Positions 1 to 5,600 of a stretch of 5,600 bases of DNA are shown here, in pieces. The notes beneath the pieces are model-generated. The model searched no databases, was not told where the DNA came from, and worked only from the letters and a program-made list of their open reading frames with translations. Source of the stretch: Chthoniobacter flavus. GTDB taxonomy: Bacteria; Verrucomicrobiota; Verrucomicrobiia; Chthoniobacterales; DYNR01. The DNA lies in contig DYNR01000157.1 of assembly GCA_020720945.1 (NCBI GenBank), positions 1 through 5,600 on the forward strand. Reading direction: 5' to 3'. The translations under genes and the position numbers were made by a program. The stretch's first letter is position 1; each line of letters opens with the position of its first letter.

Positions 1-15
1 AATACAGGCGAAGGA

Positions 16-42
16 ACCGCAGAGGAGCAGAGACACGGAGCG
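16..42. repeat. Short degenerate GCAGAG-type tandem element
   Basis: Bases 19-42 read as three imperfect 8-mers, GCAGAGGA, GCAGAGAC and ACGGAGCG, preceded by ACC. From memory, this resembles the dispersed intergenic 'accGCAGAGacGCAGAG' elements seen in many environmental bacterial genomes, whose origin and function I do not know. It lies in the non-coding left end and is followed by a polypurine tract (42-63). The element may continue beyond the window. The copy here is short and degenerate. Confidence 0.4.
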
Positions 43-80
43 GGGGGAAGGAAGGGAAAAAAATGCTGTTATGCCGCTTG

Positions 81-106
81 AGAAGAAACCGGAGCAAGAT
101 GCTCCG
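81..106 (-). terminator. Candidate Rho-independent terminator of the cheA unit
   Basis: A perfect 7-bp stem, CGGAGCA / TGCTCCG, with a 3-base loop lies at 90-106, about 60 bases beyond the stop of the secreted-protein gene. Read on the minus strand, it is followed by GTTTCTTCTC, a T-rich but interrupted tail. Position and orientation fit the end of the cheA transcript; the imperfect tail and short stem keep this tentative. Confidence 0.4.
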
Positions 107-167
107 TCCACATTGCGGGATAAAGAGGGATATTTGCAAATCCTGATTCCCTAAGTCCGATAGGCAA

Positions 168-722
168 CTAGGGGGCGCGGTAGTGCTGGCTTAGGATGTG
201 CAGTTCTTGGCTGTTTTGACGGGCTTGGAAAAGGTAGAGGCGCAGGTTGCCGCCGTGCTGCCGCCATTCGTAGCCGCCAAGGACGGTTTCGATGACATTG
301 TCCGACTGTTTTTCCAAGACGACGGGGATGCCATTTTTGTATCGATGGTTGAGGATCTGTTTTGTCTGTTCAAAATGACGGCTGAAATCCGAGGCGTTCC
401 AGTTTTTGTCGCCGAGCTGTAACTCCACTTCCCAGAGCATGTTATCTTCAAAGTGGAAGATCGTTTTCAGGAGGTTTTTTTGCGGGATGCCGCGGACGGT
501 GACGCGTTCGCTTACGGCATCCTTATCGCGGGAGACGATTTGGAATTTGAATTTTTGGAGGATCAAAATCAAATCGTCAACGCCCAGTCCCCATCGGAGA
601 CCGAAGGGGGCGATGATCAGTTCTCCTTCTGGAGGTTCCTGTTGGGGTTGGGGGGGGAGCTCGGCGCGGACGGCGACGAGCGCCAAGAGCAGCAGCGCGA
701 GGCTCCTGCGGCAAGGGTTCAT
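168..722 (-). CDS. Small secreted protein of unknown function, coupled to cheA
   Basis: A 184-residue protein I do not recognise. It has a clear Sec signal peptide: positively charged N-terminus MNPCRR, hydrophobic core SLALLLLALVAV and a likely cleavage after VRA (residue 20). The cysteine at position 4 precedes the hydrophobic core, so it is not a lipobox. A Pro/Gln-rich stretch (22-33) follows, and then a compact domain opening with FGLRWGLGVDDLILILQ (40-56). This opening resembles the 'FGLxWG(M/A)s..ev' start of many uncharacterised periplasmic proteins. The rest alternates short strands and helices, with a Trp/Tyr-rich end (YEWRQHGGNLRLYLFQ, 151-166). No catalytic motif is visible, and the mature part has no cysteines for disulphides. 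Its ATG overlaps the cheA stop (ATGA), so it is probably translated by coupling to cheA. Location would be periplasm or outside the cell. A role in signalling with CheA is only an inference from this coupling. Confidence 0.85.
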   Translation of the reverse strand: MNPCRRSLALLLLALVAVRAELPPQPQQEPPEGELIIAPFGLRWGLGVDDLILILQKFKFQIVSRDKDAVSERVTVRGIPQKNLLKTIFHFEDNMLWEVELQLGDKNWNASDFSRHFEQTKQILNHRYKNGIPVVLEKQSDNVIETVLGGYEWRQHGGNLRLYLFQARQNSQELHILSQHYRAP

Positions 723-2899
723 CCGGCCAGCGTATTGAACTCCCGGATTTGGACGAGGGCGCGAGGGTCGAGGATGAGGCCGACCCTGCCGTCGCCCAAG
801 ATGGTTGCGCCTGCGAGCATCCTGTTATTTTTGAAGCTGTCGCCGAGGCTTTTGATGACGACTTCTTGTTGTCCGAGGAGGTCGTCCACGAGGATGCAGC
901 GTTCTTCGTGGGCGGACTCGACGACGACGACCATGCTTTCGGTCGGGTCGGTGCTTCTCGGCGAGGAGCCGAAGACATCGTAAAGGCGGAGGAGGGGGCA
1001 GAGTTTTCCGCGGACATTGACCATTTCCCCTTTGCCGTGGACGGTAGAGATCATGCCACTGGTGGGGCGGAAGGATTCGCGGACGGAGAGGGTCGGGATG
1101 ATGTAGCGCTGGTCGCTGATGGAAACGAGGAGGCCGTCGATGATGGCTAGAGTGAGCGGCAAGTAGATTTTGAAGGAAGTGCCTTGGCCTGGGGAGGAAT
1201 CGATGTCGATTTTTCCGCGGAGGTGGCTGATGTTTCGTTTGACGACATCCATGCCGACACCGCGTCCGGAAAGGTCGGTGACTTTTTCGGCTGTGGAGAA
1301 GCCAGGGGCAAAAATGAGGTCGTAGATTTCTTTTTCCGAGAGGTGGGCATCTGGAGGGATGATGCCGCGTTCGACGGCTTTGGCGAAAACTTTATCGGGG
1401 CGGATGCCAGCGCCATCGTCCGAGATTTCGATAAGGATATTGCCGCCGACATGGGAGGCGGAGAGGCGGAGGGTTCCGACGGGGGATTTGCCGGCGGCTT
1501 TCCTGTCGGCGGGCATTTCGATTCCGTGGTCCACGGAATTGCGGACCATGTGGAGGAGGGGGTCGGCGAGTTCCTCGACGATGGTGCGATCCATTTCCGT
1601 GTCTTCGCCGTGCAAGATCAAGTCCACATTTTTTCCCGTGGGGCCCGCGATGTCCCGGACCAGGCGGTTCATTTTTTGGAAGGTGTTGCGGATGGGCATC
1701 ATCCGCAGGGACATGGCGGTTTTTTGGAGTTCGTTGGTGATCCTGCCGAGCTGGGACATATTGCGGAGCAGGTTGCGGCTTTGGACCAGGCGGAGGTCGG
1801 GGTCTTGGGCGATGAGGGATTGCGCGATGACCAGTTCGCCGACGAGGTCCATGAGGGAATCGAACTTGCGGGTATCGACTTTGATCATGCCGCTTGCGGA
1901 AGCCGAGACTTTTTGACGCGATGCGTTTTTCGGTTCTTGGGCGGTTTTTTGTTCCGTTTTTTGAGAGGGAGCGGATTCCGCGGAAGGTGTTGTAGTGGAG
2001 GCAGATGAGAGGAAAGAAGAGGGTTTGGATTGCATCTGCACCGCATCGGAAAGGGCGGGGGTGGTGTCAGGGTTTGCGATGGTCGTCCGGACTTTGCCCG
2101 CCAGGTCTCTGCACGGGACGAAGATCGGGACGAGCGGTTGGCGGCCTGCCAACTGGTCTTGGGCGGTTGCCACAAATTCGCGGAAGACATCGGCACCGTC
2201 CAAGATGAGGGTGATGATATTTCCGTTTGGGTTGATGCGGCCTTCGCGGACGAGGTCGAGGAGGTTTTCCAGCTCGTGTGCGAGGCGGTTGACGGGGACG
2301 ATATTCAAGAAGCCCGAGCCGCCTTTGATCGTGTGGAATGCGCGGAAAATGGAAGAGATCGTTTCGTGGTCGGAGGTATTTTCTTCGAGGAAGAGGACGC
2401 CTTGTTCGATGTTTTCCAAGTGCTCGTTCGCTTCGATGCAGAACTCTTTGAGGAGGTCGCCATCGGCGGCGATGTTCAGGGAAGTGGTTTCTTCAAAATC
2501 CAGGTCTTTGGAGGGGTAGGCGAGCTGGGAGATGTCGGCGACGGAGCTTTGGGTGGGGGAGGATTGCGTAGATTTGGTGCCTGTTTGCGGGGGGGAGAAT
2601 TTGCGGGCGGGATCTTTTAGGAGGAGGGAAAGTTCGGCAGCCAAGAAGTTGAGGGCATCTAGGTGGGCCGAGGTGTAGGGAGTGCAGGAGAAGAGAAGGT
2701 CTTCGATGAAGGCTAGTGCGAACTGGGAGCAGGCGTTGAACTCTGCCATGTCCGGCTGCGCTACCGATTTCTCGACCAGAGAGTTAATCAAGTCGCGCAG
2801 AGGGAATTGCGAACGGTCGGTGCCTGGTTCGGAGAGGATGATTTCCGAGCTGATCTGGTCGATCCATCGTTGAATTTTCGCTAGGTCTTCTTGGTTCAT
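719..2899 (-). CDS. cheA: CheA-type chemotaxis sensor histidine kinase without a P2 domain
   Basis: A 726-residue CheA-family kinase, which autophosphorylates on a histidine under receptor control and passes phosphate to response regulators. Domains in order: an unassigned helical region (about 1-95); a polar linker; an Hpt (P1) domain (about 147-250) with phospho-acceptor H189 in FRAFHTIKGGSGF; a Ser/Thr/Gln-rich linker (about 253-336); the dimerisation helices (337-415, with MSLRMMPIRNTFQKMNRLVRD); the ATPase domain with N-box HMVRNSVDHG (450-459), G1 DDGAGI (494-499), G2 GRGVGMD (545-551) and G3 GQGTSF (571-576); and a CheW-like P5 domain (about 585-720). There is no room for a CheY-binding P2 domain. 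All catalytic motifs are intact. The ATG at 2897-2899 is chosen because the open frame upstream (residues such as PLPSTLNAFPKKPNLP) has proline-rich, atypical codon content. The TGA stop overlaps the next gene's ATG. No other chemotaxis gene is in view, so it may act in motility or in another CheA-controlled process. Confidence 0.95.
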   Translation of the reverse strand: MNQEDLAKIQRWIDQISSEIILSEPGTDRSQFPLRDLINSLVEKSVAQPDMAEFNACSQFALAFIEDLLFSCTPYTSAHLDALNFLAAELSLLLKDPARKFSPPQTGTKSTQSSPTQSSVADISQLAYPSKDLDFEETTSLNIAADGDLLKEFCIEANEHLENIEQGVLFLEENTSDHETISSIFRAFHTIKGGSGFLNIVPVNRLAHELENLLDLVREGRINPNGNIITLILDGADVFREFVATAQDQLAGRQPLVPIFVPCRDLAGKVRTTIANPDTTPALSDAVQMQSKPSSFLSSASTTTPSAESAPSQKTEQKTAQEPKNASRQKVSASASGMIKVDTRKFDSLMDLVGELVIAQSLIAQDPDLRLVQSRNLLRNMSQLGRITNELQKTAMSLRMMPIRNTFQKMNRLVRDIAGPTGKNVDLILHGEDTEMDRTIVEELADPLLHMVRNSVDHGIEMPADRKAAGKSPVGTLRLSASHVGGNILIEISDDGAGIRPDKVFAKAVERGIIPPDAHLSEKEIYDLIFAPGFSTAEKVTDLSGRGVGMDVVKRNISHLRGKIDIDSSPGQGTSFKIYLPLTLAIIDGLLVSISDQRYIIPTLSVRESFRPTSGMISTVHGKGEMVNVRGKLCPLLRLYDVFGSSPRSTDPTESMVVVVESAHEERCILVDDLLGQQEVVIKSLGDSFKNNRMLAGATILGDGRVGLILDPRALVQIREFNTLAG

Positions 2900-3136
2900 A
2901 ACGGGAAAATTTGAAAGGGCGGGAAGGTTTGGTTTTTTGGGAAAAGCATTTAGTGTGGAGGGTAGGGGAATTATCCCCGTTTGCAAGGCTAATCCTAAAA
3001 AAAGCGGGCTGGCTGCTTCAATTTTTGTAAGGTGTTGGTTTTGAATTGGTTGTGGAAGAGGTTTTCGGTGGCGGGAAGCGGCGGGCAAGGTTTTTTTTCC
3101 GTCGGTTCCGGGTTTTGGAAGTTCTTCGGATTCAGG
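2900..3136 (-). promoter_or_regulatory. Spacer upstream of cheA, probable promoter region
   Basis: This 237-base gap between the ABC ATPase stop and the cheA start is the only sizeable internal gap, so it is the likely place for a promoter of the cheA-secreted-protein unit and for the end of the preceding transcript. I see no strong sigma-70 promoter. A GATAAT and a TTGCAA lie close together in minus-strand reading (near 2970-2985) but are not spaced as a pair. No sigma-54 GG-N10-GC element was found. A short inverted repeat sits at 2965-2978. The minus-strand frame of cheA stays open through the whole gap back to the ATPase stop, but its codons look unlike the genes. No convincing terminator for the ATPase gene is visible. 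Confidence 0.4.
2965..2978. repeat. Inverted repeat GGGGA-N4-TCCCC upstream of cheA
   Basis: A perfect 5-bp inverted repeat, GGGGA ATTA TCCCC, centred about 73 bases upstream of the cheA start. Its AT centre contains a GATAAT in minus-strand reading that resembles a -10 box. It could be an operator or a small hairpin. A 10-base palindrome can also arise by chance, so only its position makes it notable. Confidence 0.3.
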
Positions 3137-3979
3137 TTAAAGGGAGGTGCTTTCGAGGAAAACTTTTTCGAGACTCTGTCGCGATTTGCGGATTTCCACG
3201 AGGTCGGTGTTTGAGGAATCGACGAGTTGGCGGATTTTTTCCAAGGTTGCGGGGTCGGCGTTTTTCAGGATGATTTCTGTTTGGTTTTCCACGGAGACCA
3301 GATTTTCTAGGGGTCCTTCTTTCACGAGGGTGCCGCGGTAGAGGATACCGATCCGGTCGCAGACTTCTTGCATTTGTTCGAGCAAATGCGAAGTGAGGAT
3401 GACGGTGATGCCTTGTTTTTTGAAGTCCAAAATCAGGTCGCGCAACTGGCGTGAGCCCGCGGGGTCCACCCCGGCGGTCGGTTCGTCCAAAACGAGGAGA
3501 CGGGGGGATTGGATGAGGGCTTGCGCGAGCCCGATCCGCTGGAGCATCCCTTTCGAAAAACTGCCGATGCGACGGTTTTTTGCGTAGGTCAGGCCGACTA
3601 GATCGAGGAGGTCGGCGATGCGATCCCCGAGTTTTTTGCCGCCCATCCCGCAGAGTTTTCCGTAGAAAAACAGCGTTTCGCGGGCGGTCAGAAATTTGTA
3701 AAAATAGGGGTTTTCTGGGAGGAAGCCGACTTTTTCTTTGCTTGCAAAGCTCTGGCTATCTTGGCCGAAAATTTCGGCGGTTCCTGTGGTTGGGCGGACT
3801 AAGCCCATCAAAATTTTAAGGGCGGTGGATTTGCCGGAACCGTTGGGGCCTAGCAGGCCATAGACTTGCCCGTTTGCGATTTCCAGCGAAAGGTTCTTGA
3901 GAGCCAAGACTTTTTCTCGGCGGAAAGGGATGGGAAAAGATTTTGAGAGGTTGCGGATGCGGACGGCGGGAGGGTTCAT
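3137..3979 (-). CDS. ABC-2 type exporter ATP-binding protein
   Basis: A 280-residue ATPase subunit of an ABC exporter of the ABC-2 (NatA/CcmA-like) class, which would power a separate membrane permease from the cytoplasmic face. It has Walker A GPNGSGKST (44-52), a Q-loop position occupied by Glu in GFLPENPYFY (85-94), signature FSKGMLQRIGLAQAL (141-155) in place of LSGGQ, Walker B LLVLDEP (161-167) followed by the D-loop TAGVDPAG, and the switch histidine H198 in LTSHLLEQM. The Glu and SKGM variants are usual in this subfamily. The C-terminal tail ending SLEKVFLESTSL is also typical, so the gene is complete. The ATG overlaps the acylphosphatase stop (ATGA); the frame runs far upstream, but only this start gives a normal N-terminus. 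No permease gene is in the window: cheA follows after 237 bases and acyP precedes. The transported substrate is unknown. Confidence 0.94.
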   Translation of the reverse strand: MNPPAVRIRNLSKSFPIPFRREKVLALKNLSLEIANGQVYGLLGPNGSGKSTALKILMGLVRPTTGTAEIFGQDSQSFASKEKVGFLPENPYFYKFLTARETLFFYGKLCGMGGKKLGDRIADLLDLVGLTYAKNRRIGSFSKGMLQRIGLAQALIQSPRLLVLDEPTAGVDPAGSRQLRDLILDFKKQGITVILTSHLLEQMQEVCDRIGILYRGTLVKEGPLENLVSVENQTEIILKNADPATLEKIRQLVDSSNTDLVEIRKSRQSLEKVFLESTSL

Positions 3980-4254
3980 CGGATGATTTGGAATCCGCGG
4001 ACGGAGGCGGGGGCTTGCGTCCATTCTTCCGAGGTTGAAGAGGTGATGTGGCTTGCCAGCGAGCTTTCGTTGATGGCGAGCAAAAAAGAGTCCACTTCGC
4101 TGGCATCGCCTTTGACGCAAAGTTCGACTCTGCCGTCGGGGAGGTTTGCCACCGTGCCGGCGACATCGAAGCCCGAAGCTAGGTCGCGGAGAGTCCAGCG
4201 GAAGCCGACCCCTTGGACTTTGCCCTCGTAAAAAACTTTTCTTGACACTTTCAT
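3976..4254 (-). CDS. acyP: Acylphosphatase
   Basis: A 92-residue acylphosphatase, the normal size for this family of small cytoplasmic enzymes that hydrolyse the carboxyl-phosphate bond of acyl phosphates. Both signature regions are present. The first is GKVQGVGFRWTLRDLA (11-26), whose phosphate-binding loop ends in the catalytic arginine R19. The second is GTVANLPDGRVELCVKG (33-49), with the catalytic asparagine N37. The ATG start sits just before the first beta strand (KVFYEGKVQG), as expected, with no Shine-Dalgarno upstream. The TGA stop overlaps the ATG of the following ABC ATPase gene by four bases (ATGA), so the two are very likely co-transcribed and translationally coupled. Only 48 bases separate it from proA, so it may belong to the same transcript. 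Its physiological substrate cannot be told from the sequence. Acyl-phosphate intermediates such as glutamyl phosphate from proline synthesis are conceivable, but that is speculation. Confidence 0.95.
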   Translation of the reverse strand: MKVSRKVFYEGKVQGVGFRWTLRDLASGFDVAGTVANLPDGRVELCVKGDASEVDSFLLAINESSLASHITSSTSEEWTQAPASVRGFQIIR

Positions 4255-4302
4255 GGTTGTAGGAAAAAGCGGGGAGGTTTTTGTTTTTGCGGAGGGGTGG
4301 AA

Positions 4303-5565
4303 TCAGGGGCGAGTTTGCCCGTTGCCGCAGACCTGGTATTTGTAGGTGGTTAGTTCGGGTAGGGCGACAGGTCCGCGGGCGTGGAGTTTGTCCGTGCTGA
4401 TTCCGATTTCTGCGCCGAAGCCAAATTCGCCGCCGTCGCTGAACCGGGTCGAGGCGTTCCAGTAAACGGTTGCCGAGTCCACTTGCTGGAGGAAAGAGGC
4501 GGCGGCATTTTCGTCCGAAGTCACGATTGCGTCGCTGTGGTGGGAGCCGTAGTGGTTGATGTGGGCGATGGCATCCTCCAAAGAACCGACGATGCGGACA
4601 GACAAGATCAGGGCCAGGTATTCCGTTGACCAATCTTGTTCCGTGGCGGGTATGACCTTTTCGTTCAAGAGGTTGCAGGTTTCTTCGTCCCCGCGTAGTT
4701 CCACGCCTGCGGCGGCGAGGAGTTCGCAGCAATGGGGGAGGAAGGAGGCGGCTATTGCGCGGTGGACGAGGAGGGTTTCGACGGCGTTGCAGACACCGGG
4801 GCGCTGGCACTTGCCGTTCAGGATGATTTGTTCTGCCATCGAAAAATCTGCGGCGGCATCGACGAAGACATGGCAAATGCCGTTGTAGTGTTTGATGACA
4901 GGCATCCGGGCTTCGGCGGTGACGCGTTCGATCAGAGATTCGCCGCCGCGGGGGATGATCACATCGATCCAGCGATTCATTTTGCACATCGCGCTGACCG
5001 CCTCGCGGTCGGTTGTAGGGACCAGTTGGACGGAGTGGGCGGGGAGGCCCGCTTTGCGTCCTGAGGATTGGAGGGTTTCTGCGATGCAAGTGTTTGAGTG
5101 AAAGGCTTCTGATCCTCCGCGCAAGATCACGGCGTTGCCTGTTTTGAGGCAGAGGATGGAGGCGTCGCTGGTCACATTTGGCCTCGATTCGTAGATGATG
5201 CCGATGACACCGATGGGGGTGCGGATTTTTTTGAAGTGGAGGCCGTTTGGGCGATCCCATTCCGAGAGGGATTCGCCGACGGGGTCGGGAAGGACGGCGA
5301 CTTCGCGGATTCCAGAAGCGATTTTGGCAACGCCGGCAGCGTCGAGGCGGAGGCGGTCGATCATAGCGGGGGAGAGGCCTTTGGCTTCTGCGGCGGCGAG
5401 GTCTTTCGCGTTTTCCGACACGATTTTATCTGCGGCGTTTTCGATTCCTTCCGCCATTGCGTGGAGGATTGCGTTTTTGCGGGTCGAGCTTAGGGTTGCT
5501 AGCTTGTGGGCGGCGGCGCGGGCGCGGATGCCCATTTCTTCGAGAAGGGTTTCGAGGTCAGTCAC
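4303..5565 (-). CDS. proA: Gamma-glutamyl phosphate reductase (glutamate-5-semialdehyde dehydrogenase)
   Basis: This enzyme reduces L-glutamyl-5-phosphate with NADPH to glutamate-5-semialdehyde, the second step of proline synthesis in the cytoplasm. The 420-residue product is close to the usual length of about 417. Visible landmarks are the N-terminal LEEMGIRARAAAHKLA block, TPIGVIGIIYESRPN (116-130), the catalytic cysteine C259 in QRPGVCNAVETLLVH, the family signature ending in HINHYGSHHSDAI (335-347), and the C-terminal FGFGAEIGIS-DKLHARGP block (381-399). The start is GTG. The next in-frame ATG (5533-5535, residue 11) would remove the conserved LEE before MGI, so GTG is preferred. The frame stays open to the window edge, so a start further upstream cannot be excluded. 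No Shine-Dalgarno is seen, only a purine-rich AAAGAAAG. The usual partner proB is not in the window and may lie upstream. Acylphosphatase follows after 48 bases. Confidence 0.97.
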   Translation of the reverse strand: MTDLETLLEEMGIRARAAAHKLATLSSTRKNAILHAMAEGIENAADKIVSENAKDLAAAEAKGLSPAMIDRLRLDAAGVAKIASGIREVAVLPDPVGESLSEWDRPNGLHFKKIRTPIGVIGIIYESRPNVTSDASILCLKTGNAVILRGGSEAFHSNTCIAETLQSSGRKAGLPAHSVQLVPTTDREAVSAMCKMNRWIDVIIPRGGESLIERVTAEARMPVIKHYNGICHVFVDAAADFSMAEQIILNGKCQRPGVCNAVETLLVHRAIAASFLPHCCELLAAAGVELRGDEETCNLLNEKVIPATEQDWSTEYLALILSVRIVGSLEDAIAHINHYGSHHSDAIVTSDENAAASFLQQVDSATVYWNASTRFSDGGEFGFGAEIGISTDKLHARGPVALPELTTYKYQVCGNGQTRP

Positions 5566-5600
5566 AGGTGGTTTTTCTTTCTTTAGAGAGAGGTTTTTCG

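Noticed and set aside
1184..2008. Long plus-strand open frame (274 codons) antisense to cheA
   Set aside because: It lies wholly inside cheA. Its product is dominated by Gly, Asp, Phe and Val from reverse-complement codons and has no recognisable domain.
2975..2997. Sigma-54 promoter upstream of cheA (GGATTAGCCTTGC on the minus strand)
   Set aside because: The GG to GC spacing is nine bases rather than ten, and the flanking consensus is absent.
2997..3019. Minus-strand GCTTTTTTT as terminator of the ABC ATPase gene
   Set aside because: The only upstream pairing is a weak stem, AAGC with GCTT plus one G-U pair, around a 9-base loop. This is too unstable to call, though a weak terminator is not excluded.
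3091..3098. Run of eight T on the plus strand after GC-rich sequence, as a terminator
   Set aside because: The preceding GGCGGG-rich sequence cannot pair with itself, and no plus-strand gene ends there.
3713..3727. Glu at the Q-loop and SKGM instead of SGGQ in the ABC ATPase as signs of a dead ATPase
   Set aside because: Both variants are common in ABC-2 type ATPases. Walker A, Walker B with its catalytic glutamate and the switch histidine are intact.
3980..5260. Long minus-strand extension of the ABC ATPase frame across acyP and proA
   Set aside because: The extension is an Arg/Pro-rich out-of-frame reading of two well-supported genes. The ATPase has a normal N-terminus at 3979.

Overview
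All five genes I can support lie on the minus strand, so transcription runs from the right edge (5600) to the left. In that order they are: proA (glutamate-5-semialdehyde dehydrogenase), a small acylphosphatase, the ATPase subunit of an ABC-2 type exporter, a CheA-type chemotaxis histidine kinase, and a small secreted protein of unknown function. There are no RNA genes, insertion sequences or CRISPR arrays that I can see. The DNA is fairly GC-rich. None of the five starts has a clear Shine-Dalgarno sequence. The gene mix, sequence style and weak ribosome-binding signals would fit an environmental Gram-negative of the PVC group, perhaps a verrucomicrobium. That placement is an impression from family knowledge, not proof.

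Layout. proA (4303-5565) begins with a GTG near the right edge; its upstream neighbour lies outside the window. After a 48-base gap comes acyP (3976-4254), whose stop overlaps the start of the ABC ATPase (3137-3979) in an ATGA. A 237-base spacer (2900-3136) follows, and probably holds the promoter of the next unit. cheA (719-2899) then overlaps the secreted-protein gene (168-722) by another ATGA. The left end (1-167) holds no gene. It contains a small hairpin that could end the cheA unit, a polypurine tract and a short degenerate GCAGAG repeat.

Function. proA is central proline biosynthesis, and the acylphosphatase is a common small hydrolase. The ABC ATPase needs a membrane permease that is not present here. 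The CheA is complete in its kinase core (Hpt, dimerisation, ATPase and CheW-like domains) but has no room for the usual CheY-binding P2 domain. It also carries an unassigned N-terminal helical region and stands alone, with no cheY, cheW, cheB, cheR or receptor gene in view. Its tight coupling to an unknown exported protein is the most interesting arrangement here. I see no clear evidence of a wholly new system: this is mostly an ordinary chromosomal segment with a few points worth checking.
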